A DNA stretch of 64,000 bases from Paenibacillus ihumii. Its GTDB lineage: Bacteria; Bacillota; Bacilli; Paenibacillales; Paenibacillaceae. Numbering within the stretch: the first letter of the stretch is position 1; every line of letters starts with the position of its first letter. This document shows positions 9,003 through 19,500 of this stretch, piece by piece. The translations under genes and the position numbers were made by a program. The stretch spans positions 2,914,117-2,978,116 of the forward strand of contig NZ_LN884299.1 of NCBI RefSeq assembly GCF_001403875.1, written 5' to 3'. The notes below the pieces were generated by a model, which saw only the letters and a program-made list of their open reading frames with translations, searched no databases and was not told the DNA's origin.

Positions 9003-12000
9003 CTAAATCCGCAGCAAATCTTCCTCGCTGCAATGCTCCGAAAGAAGCACTAGATGATGCCTGAACCGGCTGGCCAGCATGTCCATCGACCCTCTTGCAA
9101 TCCGCCGGCGGTTGAACCTTAGGGCGCATCTCAGCTGGCCGTTTACGATATGGGCGTTCAACTCCATTTGATACGGCCAGATCATGCTGTGATCGATTAA
9201 ATCTCCAAACGGAATGGAGGCTGATCTTACGCCTTCCTGCTTCAATCCATCCTGGAATTCCCCCAGATAGTTGAAGCAGATCTCGGGCGCGAATCCGAAA
9301 TCGATCCCTTCCTTGCGCTCCGGATCCGTCAGAAATTTCAGAATGCTGTAGCCGAAGCCTTTACGGGGAATGCTTCTATGATTCTCTCGAACCGTTTTAA
9401 GCACCGAGAGGAGGTTCCCTTCGGGAATCTCGTAAACTGCGGGATAAAGCGAAGTAAACCAGCCTACCGTTCTCGTCAAATCCTGATCCGGGCTGAATTC
9501 CGATCTTCCATGCCCTTCCAGGTCGATTGCAAACCTAGTATGGCCGCACCACTCGTTTAACGTTCTAAGATAGGCTGCAATGAGCAGGTCATTCATCTCT
9601 GTGCCCCATGCAGCGGGTGCCCTTCTGACCAGAATGCCCGTCTCTTCGGCCGTCAGATCGACTTCAATTTCCTCCATATCCCCGAAGGTATGGGATGTGC
9701 CTGCGTTTTGCCCGGCCGGCAAGCCCGGGACCTCCTTGCTGATAACTGACGACCAGTACTCAGCCTCCTCTAGGACGTCAGCCGTATTGGCATAACGCGC
9801 CAGCGCCTCGCTCCAAGCTTGGAATGAGGTCGTTTTAGCGGGAAGCTGCGGCGTCTCGCCGTGCTCATAGCATCCGTAGAGATACTCGAAATCTTCCATA
9901 ATAATGCGCCATGAGACCGCATCAACGACAAGATGATGAATAATAATTAGAAGATAGCTGCCGGCATCGGTACGGAACACGCCAAGCTTGGTCAGCGGCC
10001 CCTGCTCCAGCCGAATGCTGCGCTGCAGGCGATCAGCTTCCCGCTCGATCAAGCTCTCGGCGTCAGCACGGCCTTGGAAATCAAAGCATTCAAGGTCAAA
10101 GTGCCGGCCGGAAGCGCTCTGATTCTCCTGAATCATCCCGTGATCGTCAGGATAGTAAATCATGCGCAACGCATCGTGATGCTCCGTAATGCTCTGGAAC
10201 GCCGCGGTCACAGCATCAACGTTCCAGCTGTCTTCTCGCTCCAGCATGATCGCCTGATTCCAATGCTCCGGATGCCCCGCCAGCTGGAACACCCATTGCT
10301 GCACAGGAGTCAGCGGAACTCTCCCCTCCACAGCCGCCGTGCTTGCGCCGCTGGATTGCTTTACCAGCTTGGCCGACAGGCCTGCAATAGTCGGGCTCTC
10401 GAAAATATCCTTGATCCTGAACCGGAGGCTGCTCCGATTCAGCTTCGCTGAAATCTCAATCGCCTTGATGGAATCTCCGCCGAGTTCGAAGAAGTTGTCC
10501 TCTACGCCAATTTCATCTACAGCCAGCACCTCCTGCCATACCTTCAGCAGCTGCTCCTCCTGCGCGTTGCGCGGCGCTATCTTCTCCCGGGATCCCAGCT
10601 GCGGCTTCGGAAGCCGCTTGGCATCCACCTTCCCGTTCGCCGTCAGCGGCATTTGCTCCAGCGGCGTAAAGTAAGCGGGAATCATATACTCCGGAAGCTC
10701 CTCGCTCAAATGGCGGCGAAGCTCCGATGCGCCAATCGGCCCAACGGCTACGTAATAGGCAGCCAGCGCCGTGGTTCCCCCCTGCTGAACGGGAACCACG
10801 ACGGCCTCCCGGACAGATTCATGCCTAAGCAGGCAGTCGGAAATTTCCTCAAGCTCGATGCGATAGCCTCTGATTTTCACCTGATGATCCATTCTGCCTA
10901 AATATTCGATCTCTCCGTTCGGCAGCCAGCGGGCCAGATCTCCTGTCCTGTACAGCTGCGTTCCTGGCTGAAACGGATTGTCGATGAATTTCTCCGCGGT
11001 AAGCTCCGGACGATTCAAGTATCCCTTGGCCAGTCCTGCGCCGCCGATGCACAGCTCGCCGGGAACGCCGACCGGCTGCAGCTGGCGATAGGAATTCAGG
11101 ATATAGGCTTCGGTATTTTTAATTGGCTTCCCGATGGTAATCCGCTTTGTGCTCCTGCTGACAGGTGTCAGCGTGGAGCAGACGGTAGCTTCCGTAGGGC
11201 CGTAGGCATTGATCAATGTGCGTCCCTCGGCCCACTTCTCGATCAAATCCATCGTGCATGCTTCTCCGCCGGTCACCAGGGTATGCAAATCCGGCAGCTC
11301 TTCGTAAGGGATGCTCCGCAGAACGGACGGGAGAAGTGTAGCTACGTTGATCCGCTTCGCCTTCAGCCAGCTTCCGAGCCCCTGCTCCAGCAGCACGTTT
11401 CTGTCTTCGATATACAAAGTGGCTCCCCGCAGCAAGGTCATGAAAATTTCCCACACCGAGGCATCGAAGCTGAAGGAGGAGAACTGCAGAACCCGGCTGC
11501 CGCGCTGAATGCCCAGGGTATCCGACACTAGGGACAGATTGCACACGCTGTGATGCCTGATCATAACCCCCTTCGGCTTGCCCGTTGAACCGGAGGTATA
11601 GATGACGTAGGCTAAGTCATCTGGGGCGGCAGCATGCTCTGGATTCGGGCATTCCTCCTCTTCAAATGCCAAATCTTCCACGAGAAGCAGCTCCTGTTGG
11701 CCGGCCACCACCCGGTCCTCCATTCCTTCTCGGGTAAACAGCAGTCCAGCGCCGCTATCGCTCAGAAAATGATGAATCCGCTCGGCAGGATAGGTCGGAT
11801 CGATCGGCAAGTAAGCTCCGCCAGCTTTTAGAATCCCCAGCATGACAATGATCATTTCTGGAGACGGCGGCAGCATGATGCCTACGATTTGATTCCTCCC
11901 CACCCCTTTACGCCGCAGGATGTTGGCAATTTGATTCGCCTTGGAGTTGAGCTCACGGTAAGACAGGCTCTGCTCCCGCCAAAACAGAGCCGTATCATCC

Positions 12001-15000
12001 GGGTTTAAGCGAGCCTGATTCTCAAACAGACCAACTATCGTGGAATGCCGATGCTCGGTCGTTCCTCTGGCTGCATTGAAGCTCTGAAGAATCTGCTCCT
12101 CCTCTGGTGTAGCCAGGAGGATATCCTTAATCGCGATTTGCGGATTGCGAAGGACCTGGGCAACGATTGACTTGAAATGCCCCGCAAGCCGCTCCATCGT
12201 TGCTCTCTGGAACAGGCTCGTATTGTAGCAGAGATGAATGAACAGCTTCTCCCCGGTAACGATCTCCCAGGTCATGTCGAACTTGGCGGCCGGCTCGCCG
12301 AGCCTCAGCTCCCGAAGCTTTAATCCGCCGGCGTCAATGTCAACCTCTTCGATGTCCTGCAGCGTAAAAAGCGTATCAAACAGCGGATTGCGGCTCGGAT
12401 CACGCTGCAGGGACAAGCGCTTCACCAGCTCTTCCAGCGGATAGTCCCCGTGCTGGTATACCTTCAGAAGCTCGTTTCTTACATTTTGCAAATACTCGCT
12501 GAAGGTCTGGTCGAAGGAGAGCGGATTACGGAGAGGAACGACATTGGCGAACATGCCTGTCGTGTAGTCCAGTTGCTCCGACGGTCTTCCTGATAACGGC
12601 GTACCGACGATAACGTCGCGCTGTCCGCTATATTTTGCCAATAGAATATGGTATACCGCAAGCAGGGCCATGAATAGCGTAGCTTGCTGCTGCACGGCAA
12701 GGGATTTTAGCTCCTCCGTGCTTGCCTTATCGACCTCGAAGCCGAGCTGATCTCCCGCGAAGGTCTGAACCGGCGGCCGGGCGTAGTCGGTCGGAAAGTC
12801 CAGAATCGGGAGTTCCCCCGCAAAACGGCTTACCCAGAACTGCTCCTGTTTCGCGTATTCAGGCGAGCCGGCCCACCGCTCCTGCCAAACCGCGTAATCC
12901 TTATACTGCACTTGAATGACCGGCAGGGCTTTATCCTGGTAAAAGTGAAACAGATCATGCAGCAAAATGTTCATCGACAATCCGTCGCTGATGATGTGAT
13001 GAACGTCCAGCAGCAGAATATGCCGCTCGGGGCCGGCCTGAACGAGCCCTGCCCGGAACAGCGGGGCTTTATCCAGCTCGAAGGGCCGGATGAATTCCAT
13101 CATGATGCGCTCAAGCTCAGCCGGATCGGGAGCAGCGGCGAGCAGTGCAAGCCTGGTCTCCACCCGGTCGGCTACGTACTGTACGAGCCTGCCGTCCTCC
13201 GCGCGCAGCAAGGTTCGCAGGGACTCATGGCGGTCGGCGAGCCGCTGAAGAGATTGCTCAAGCTTGGGAATATCGAGGGCACCCGTAATCTCCAAGGCAA
13301 CCGGTATGTTATAGCTGACCCCGGACGGATCGAGCTCCTGAATGGAGTACAGTCTCTTTTGCTGCGAGGTTACCGGATATTGCGGCAGCTCAGGTGCAGG
13401 ATGAATGATCTTCATTTCCGGCAAGCCCTCTTCGGAGCGGATATAACGCGCTAAATCCCTCACGGTAGGGTTGGAGAACACCTCGCTTACCGGAACATTT
13501 GCACCCAAGGCCTTTCTGATCTTAGAGACCAGCATCGTCGCCTTGAGGGAGTGGCCGCCCAGTCTGAGAAAATGATCGGTCACACCGAGGTCCGCCATGC
13601 CGAGCACGTCCTGGTAAATGCCCAGCAGAGCAAGCTCCAGCTCGCTCTGCGGAGCCGCGTATTCCGTTGCGGACTTGCGGATATCGGCAGGGCTGGGCAG
13701 CGCATCCCGTCTGATTTTTCCATTTGGCGTCATAGGCAGGCGGTCCAGCTCAATGAAGAACGATGGCACCATGTACTGCGGCAATCGCTCCGACATATAC
13801 TCGCGCAGACTGTCCGTATGGATCGTCTGACTGGCCACAAAATAGGCGCATAAATAAGGGATTCCATCCCCGTCGCTTCTGGCAAGCACGATACCGTCCC
13901 GGATATGCTCGTGCAGAAGCAGCTGGGCGCTGACCTCCTCCAGCTCAATGCGGTGACCCCGGATTTTCACCTGATGGTCGATCCGGCCGAGATATTCCAT
14001 CTCTCCGCCAGGGAGCCATTTGACCAAATCCCCGGAGCGGTACATGCGCTCGCCGGGCGCGAAGGGATTCTCGATAAAGCGCTCTGCGGTCAGCTCGGCA
14101 CGGTTCAGATACCCGAGAGCCACGCCGTCGCCGCTAACGTAGAGCTCCCCGGGCACGCCTATAGGCAGCAGCTGCTGGCGCTCATCGAGCACATATGCCT
14201 GCAGCGTCGGGATCGCCCGGCCGATATTGCTGACATTGCTGTCAATCTCCCGCTTCGTGATTTCTTTGTAAGTGACATGAACGGTCGTTTCCGTAATACC
14301 GTACATATTGATCAATGCCGTAGACGGATATTTCTCATGCCAGGCCTTGAGCTGGATCGGCGACAGCGCCTCCCCGCCGAAGATAACCTTCCGGATATTC
14401 AGATGATCCTCATGAGCTGCCTCTTCGCTGGCCAGCATATTGAAGGCCGAAGGCGTCTGATTGAGGATCGTAACCCCCTCGCTGCGCAGCAGCGCCCGGA
14501 ATTCCCGGGCATCCCGCGCCGTGTCGGCCGGCACGATGACCAGCTTGCCGCCGTACAGCAGCGCCCCGTACATTTCCCATACCGAGAAATCGAAGCACAT
14601 GGAATGAAACATCGTCCACACATCATTCTCATTAAAATCAAACAAGTTATCGCTATTGAACAGCAGGCGCACGACGTTCTTGTGCTCGACCATGACTCCC
14701 TTCGGCTTCCCGGTTGAACCGGAAGTGTAAATAATATAGGCGCGGCTATCCGGCCTGTTCAGCTCCTCCAGACTGGAGGAATCCCCGCTCTTCCAGAAAT
14801 CGCCGTCCAGCGAAATGACGGCTCCGCGGTAAGAATTTGGGGCAGTCTGGCCTGAGGCTGCCAGCAGCAGCTCCGCTCCGCTGTCCTCCAGCATGTATTG
14901 AATCCGTTCGGCAGGATAAGCCGGGTCAATCGGCAGATATGTCGTACCAGCCTTCAAAGCTGCTAATATGGCAATAATCATGTCTGCCGAGCGATCGAGC

Positions 15001-16556
15001 AGAATGCCGACGATGGATTCGCGCTTTGCCCCTTGAGCCAGAATCTCCCGGGCCAGCCGGTTCGCCGCCTCATCCAGCTGCTGGTAGGTAAGGCTCTCCG
15101 CACCATGAACGACCGCGATGCGGTCCGGCGTCCTGCGAGCCTGTTCCCCGAACAGGCCATTTATTGTCTGCTGGCGCGGATAATCGGCCGCAGGAGGGTT
15201 AAATGCCAGCAGCTCCCGGCGCTCCGCATCATCCACTATATCGATCCGGTCCACCTCGATATCCCGATCGGCAGCAACGGCCTCGACGATATTTCTCAAA
15301 TGCCCGGACAGCCGTTCGATGAAATCGGGGGTATATGCCTCCTGATTGTAGGTCATGTTGAATTCAAGCTCTTCGCCGGGCTGGATGATGAGGCTGAAAT
15401 CATAGTTGTTGCGCTCGACCGAATCGCCTTGCCTGAACGTGAAGCCGAGCCTGCTGCTCAGCTCCCTTACAGAATCTAGAGAAGATACATAATTTTCAAA
15501 TACGACGATATGGTTTACCAGCTGTCCCCCGCATTCGGAATTGGCCTGAATATCGGCCAGGGAGCTGTACTCATAAGGCTTGGCTGCCAGGGAGCTGCGG
15601 TGCACGCTCGCTACGAGACTGGAGAAGGTCTGGCCCGGCTCTTTTTTGACGCGAACGGGTATCGTGTTAATGAATAGTCCTACGATATCCTGCACCCGCT
15701 CAAGCTCCGGGGGACGGCCTGATACTACGGAGCCGAAAACCACATCGTCGGCACGATTGTATTTATACAGAAGGATTGCCCAGGCCGTCTGGATCACGTT
15801 GTTCAAGGTCGTTTGCAATTCTTTGGCAAGCTGAGCAAGCCTGAAGGTGGTCTCCTTGCTTAGCCGGAATATGTGCTCCCGGTGCAGGTATTCGCTTCCC
15901 TGCCTTTTCTGCTGGCGGGGAATGACTGCCGCTTCCTCATAACCGCTCAAGTAATCGCTCCAGAACGCAGCGCTCTCCTTCGCATCCTGCCGCTGAAGCC
16001 ACTTCATGTAAGAGCTGTACTTCGGGGGCTGGCCAGGAGCCGGCTGCTGGCGGTTCAGCAGCCGGCCGTACGTCTCAAGCAAATCCTCGAACACGAGCCC
16101 CCAGCACCAGCCGTCCATGACGATATGATGGAAATTCCAGATCAGCTCATACCGGTCAGAGGACAGCTTGATCAAATGCAGCCGAATAAGCGGATCCTTG
16201 GCCAGCTGAAACGGCTTTTCTCGATCCGCCTCCTTGTATTCCGCCAAAAAGTGGGTCTGTTCCTCGGCAGACAGATGAGTGATATCCTCGTATTGCAGGG
16301 AAACCTCCCGCTTCTTCAGCACGATTTGCACCGGCTGCTGAAGGTTCTCATGCACGAAGGCGGTGCGCAGTACATCATATTTGTCGATCATGGCTTGAAA
16401 GCTGCTCTCTAGAACGCAGCGGTCCACGGTGCCCTCGAGAATGGCTGAACCTTGAACGAAATAGAAATTGTCCCGGCCGTCCCGGATCGCGTGAAACAGC
16501 ATTCCTTTCTGCATCGGTGTAAGTTCATATATATCCAGAACATTGCTCTTATCCAC
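9003..16556 (-). CDS. NRPS subunit D: C-A(Thr)-T-C-A(Phe-like)-T-E, terminal subunit
   Basis: 2517 residues, GTG start seven bases after GAGGAGG. Domains by motif: C1 (1-445, HHIVMDG at ~145, the MDGWC form seen after D-residues), A5 (465-955), T5 (LGGHSLKA ~1003), C2 (1062-1500, HHIISDG ~1186), A6 (1510-2000), T6 (LGGDSIKA ~2028), E (2086-2510, HHLVVDA ~2211, EGHGR, TVGWFTS). Hand-read A codes are DFWNIGMVHK (Thr) and DAWTVGAVCK (Phe-like). The N-terminus DIYELTPMQKGMLFH looks like a communication acceptor. The C-terminus stops at SEEDLLRI and lacks the LTPSDF-type donor tail found on subunits A and C. No thioesterase follows. It adds the last two residues, inferred Thr and D-Phe. Confidence 0.93.
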   Translation of the reverse strand: MDKSNVLDIYELTPMQKGMLFHAIRDGRDNFYFVQGSAILEGTVDRCVLESSFQAMIDKYDVLRTAFVHENLQQPVQIVLKKREVSLQYEDITHLSAEEQTHFLAEYKEADREKPFQLAKDPLIRLHLIKLSSDRYELIWNFHHIVMDGWCWGLVFEDLLETYGRLLNRQQPAPGQPPKYSSYMKWLQRQDAKESAAFWSDYLSGYEEAAVIPRQQKRQGSEYLHREHIFRLSKETTFRLAQLAKELQTTLNNVIQTAWAILLYKYNRADDVVFGSVVSGRPPELERVQDIVGLFINTIPVRVKKEPGQTFSSLVASVHRSSLAAKPYEYSSLADIQANSECGGQLVNHIVVFENYVSSLDSVRELSSRLGFTFRQGDSVERNNYDFSLIIQPGEELEFNMTYNQEAYTPDFIERLSGHLRNIVEAVAADRDIEVDRIDIVDDAERRELLAFNPPAADYPRQQTINGLFGEQARRTPDRIAVVHGAESLTYQQLDEAANRLAREILAQGAKRESIVGILLDRSADMIIAILAALKAGTTYLPIDPAYPAERIQYMLEDSGAELLLAASGQTAPNSYRGAVISLDGDFWKSGDSSSLEELNRPDSRAYIIYTSGSTGKPKGVMVEHKNVVRLLFNSDNLFDFNENDVWTMFHSMCFDFSVWEMYGALLYGGKLVIVPADTARDAREFRALLRSEGVTILNQTPSAFNMLASEEAAHEDHLNIRKVIFGGEALSPIQLKAWHEKYPSTALINMYGITETTVHVTYKEITKREIDSNVSNIGRAIPTLQAYVLDERQQLLPIGVPGELYVSGDGVALGYLNRAELTAERFIENPFAPGERMYRSGDLVKWLPGGEMEYLGRIDHQVKIRGHRIELEEVSAQLLLHEHIRDGIVLARSDGDGIPYLCAYFVASQTIHTDSLREYMSERLPQYMVPSFFIELDRLPMTPNGKIRRDALPSPADIRKSATEYAAPQSELELALLGIYQDVLGMADLGVTDHFLRLGGHSLKATMLVSKIRKALGANVPVSEVFSNPTVRDLARYIRSEEGLPEMKIIHPAPELPQYPVTSQQKRLYSIQELDPSGVSYNIPVALEITGALDIPKLEQSLQRLADRHESLRTLLRAEDGRLVQYVADRVETRLALLAAAPDPAELERIMMEFIRPFELDKAPLFRAGLVQAGPERHILLLDVHHIISDGLSMNILLHDLFHFYQDKALPVIQVQYKDYAVWQERWAGSPEYAKQEQFWVSRFAGELPILDFPTDYARPPVQTFAGDQLGFEVDKASTEELKSLAVQQQATLFMALLAVYHILLAKYSGQRDVIVGTPLSGRPSEQLDYTTGMFANVVPLRNPLSFDQTFSEYLQNVRNELLKVYQHGDYPLEELVKRLSLQRDPSRNPLFDTLFTLQDIEEVDIDAGGLKLRELRLGEPAAKFDMTWEIVTGEKLFIHLCYNTSLFQRATMERLAGHFKSIVAQVLRNPQIAIKDILLATPEEEQILQSFNAARGTTEHRHSTIVGLFENQARLNPDDTALFWREQSLSYRELNSKANQIANILRRKGVGRNQIVGIMLPPSPEMIIVMLGILKAGGAYLPIDPTYPAERIHHFLSDSGAGLLFTREGMEDRVVAGQQELLLVEDLAFEEEECPNPEHAAAPDDLAYVIYTSGSTGKPKGVMIRHHSVCNLSLVSDTLGIQRGSRVLQFSSFSFDASVWEIFMTLLRGATLYIEDRNVLLEQGLGSWLKAKRINVATLLPSVLRSIPYEELPDLHTLVTGGEACTMDLIEKWAEGRTLINAYGPTEATVCSTLTPVSRSTKRITIGKPIKNTEAYILNSYRQLQPVGVPGELCIGGAGLAKGYLNRPELTAEKFIDNPFQPGTQLYRTGDLARWLPNGEIEYLGRMDHQVKIRGYRIELEEISDCLLRHESVREAVVVPVQQGGTTALAAYYVAVGPIGASELRRHLSEELPEYMIPAYFTPLEQMPLTANGKVDAKRLPKPQLGSREKIAPRNAQEEQLLKVWQEVLAVDEIGVEDNFFELGGDSIKAIEISAKLNRSSLRFRIKDIFESPTIAGLSAKLVKQSSGASTAAVEGRVPLTPVQQWVFQLAGHPEHWNQAIMLEREDSWNVDAVTAAFQSITEHHDALRMIYYPDDHGMIQENQSASGRHFDLECFDFQGRADAESLIEREADRLQRSIRLEQGPLTKLGVFRTDAGSYLLIIIHHLVVDAVSWRIIMEDFEYLYGCYEHGETPQLPAKTTSFQAWSEALARYANTADVLEEAEYWSSVISKEVPGLPAGQNAGTSHTFGDMEEIEVDLTAEETGILVRRAPAAWGTEMNDLLIAAYLRTLNEWCGHTRFAIDLEGHGRSEFSPDQDLTRTVGWFTSLYPAVYEIPEGNLLSVLKTVRENHRSIPRKGFGYSILKFLTDPERKEGIDFGFAPEICFNYLGEFQDGLKQEGVRSASIPFGDLIDHSMIWPYQMELNAHIVNGQLRCALRFNRRRIARGSMDMLASRFRHHLVLLSEHCSEEDLLRI

Positions 16557-16585
16557 TTTCCTACCTCCTCGACATCATTTACCAG

Positions 16586-19500
16586 CTATTGTTTTAATGC
16601 TTCAAAGATATCGTCTAGCTCCTCCAAACTGAGCTCCCGGGCCGAGAAATCGCTCGGCGTCAGCTCGGTGCCCTCTGCCTCTGCGCAGTGTTGGATCACT
16701 TGCTCCAGATGTTCCTTGAAGGAATTGCGCAGCTCTTCCATCGTACGAAGGTCGAATTTGGCGGCATCATATCCAATGACGAGCCTCAGCTCCCCGTTCA
16801 CGACCATCCCGTTGATCTCAAGCCAGTAGAGCGGCTCCACATAGTCGCTCGCCGCACTGCCGGCCGGTGCATCGGATAGCTTGAAGCCGCCTTCTTCCCC
16901 GGCCCCCAGCTGACCCAAATAATTGAATAGAATCCGGGGCTGCGAACAGAAGCGGTGATGTCCCTTGCTGCCCGGTGAGGTCATGTACCGCAGAATGCCG
17001 TACCCCGCTCCCTTATGCGGAACACTGCGCAGCGTCTCCTTGACCGCCTTGATGACATGCGGAATGGCGCTGCTCTGCAAGCGGAACACGACGGGATACA
17101 GGCTGGTAAACCAGCCTACCGTTCTGGACAGGTCGACCCCGGCCATCAGCTGCTCCCGGCCATGCCCTTCCAGACTAACAGCCATGCTCTCCTCTCCGGT
17201 CCACCGGGTGACTGCCAGCGTCAGCGCAGCCAGCAGAATATCATTGACTTCAGTTCGGTACGCCTGATGAATGGTCGTCAGCAGCTGTTCGGTAAAGTGC
17301 CCGTCCAGCTTCAGCTCGACCTCTTTATAACGCTGTCCAGCTTCACAGGCATGGACCCCGGCAGGCAGAGCAGCACATGCCTCGACCTGGGAATCGATAT
17401 CCTTCCAATAGGACAGCTGATTCAGGAATTCATCGCTATCGGCATAATCCTGAAGCTGCTTGCTCCAGTCGAGGAAGGAGGTCGTCTTTGCCGGCAGCCG
17501 AACCGGCTGGCCGGAATCGATTTGGCCGTAAACAGCGGCAAAGTCCTCCAGCAGTATGCTCCATGACACGCCGTCCACGATCAAATGGTGCATGACAATA
17601 AGCAGATATTCACCCTCGCCGCTTCTGAAATGACCTAACCGGATCAGCGGCCCCTCCTCGATGTCCAGCGATCGATGCAGCTCGTCACCTTTCTCCCGAA
17701 TCCAAGCGGTAATGTCGTTATCCTCATCGATCACCCAGCTGTCAAAGCCGAAAATTTCGGCATCCGGATCCCGGTGGGTGAAGCTGCGGCCGCCCTCCTC
17801 CTCGCGGAAGACGATGCGCAGCGCGTCGTGATGCTCCGTCAGCCTGCTCCACGCCTGCTTGACCGCCTCGATGTCCCATCCGCTCGCACGCTGCAGCAGC
17901 ACCGATTGATTCCAATGATTGCGATTGGAGACCGGCTGTTCAAAGAACCATTGCTGGATAGGGGTTAGTGTTCCGTCGCCGCGCACAATGCCTTGCTCGG
18001 CCCGAATCGTTCCTTCCTTGAGCAGAGGAGCAAGGGCTCGCACGGTCGGGTTCTGGAAGAACTCCGTCATATCAATCTTCAATTCATGCTGATTCAGCTG
18101 TGCTGCCACATGAATCGCTTTAATCGAATCCCCGCCCAGCTCGAAGAAGTTATCATTGACGCCTACGCGGCCGACATGCAGAACCTTCTCCCATATTTCA
18201 ACAAGCAGCCGTTCCTTCTCACTCTCCGGAGCTTCATACTCCTTCTCCACGGTGAAGGCCGGCTCAGGCAGTGCCTTCCGGTCCAGCTTGCCGTTATGGT
18301 TCACTGGCAGCGCCGGCATTTCAATGAAGTGGGCAGGCACCATATAATCAGGCAATGACCGGAGCAGCTCGCTTTTCATTGCTGCAGGCTGAAGAATCCC
18401 CTGCTCGGCGCCGACATAATACGCGCATAAATAAGGAGCTCCTCCTGCGTCCTGCCTGGCTATCGCGGCGGCTTCGCGAACGCCCTCAATTTCCAGAAGC
18501 CTGGTGGTGATTTCATCCAGCTCGATCCGGTAGCCGCGAATCTTCACCTGATTATCAATGCGTCCTAAATATTCGATGTTTCCGTCCGGCAGCCATCGGG
18601 CCAAATCCCCGGTCCGGTACATCAGCTGCCCCTCCAGATATGGATTTGGGACGAAGCTGGCGAGCGTCAGGTCATCCCTGTTCATATAACCCCGGGCCAG
18701 ACAGGCTCCAGAGATGCACAGCTCCCCGGGAACCCCGACCGGCTGAAGCTGATCCTGACGGTTAAGAATGAACAGCTGCACATTATCGATCGGTTTGCCG
18801 ATCGGAACCGTTCTCGGCTCTCCCTGCACGGGACAGTGATAGTAAGACACGTCGATCGTCGCTTCGGTAGGGCCGTAGAGATTGTAGAGCCGGGCCTGAG
18901 CATGTCCGGCCTGCTGAAATCTTGCCACATGGCTGGGCAGCAAAGCCTCTCCGCTAGTAAAGATTCTTCGCAAACGGGCAAGCTGTCCCATATAGGCCGG
19001 CATTTCCATGAAATCAAGGAAGCTGCCCAGCATGGACGGGACAAAATGAATGCTCGTGACCCCGCTGCGATGCATGCAATCGATCATCCGGTCAGGCGCC
19101 TTCTCTTCTCCGGCAGGAAGCAGGCAAAGGCTTGCTCCTGTAAAAAACCACATGAACAGCTCCCATACCGAAACATCAAACACATAAGGTGTCTTTTGCA
19201 GAAAAACATCCTCCCGGCTGATGCCGTATTCCTTCACCATCCAGGCGATCCGGTTATACACCGTATAGTGCTCGATCATGACACCCTTCGGCCTGCCCGT
19301 CGATCCGGAGGTATACAGGATGTAAGCCAAGTCCCGCTCCTGATGGATATGCGCCAGATTGCTGCCGTCCTCGCCATAAGCTTCCGGCTGATCGGCATAA
19401 ATCGTGACGGATGCCAGCCCCTCCGCCAGATCCGCATATTTCCGCTCCGTCAGCAGAAGCTTGATGCGGCTGTTCGAAGCCATGTATTCGATCCGCTCCC

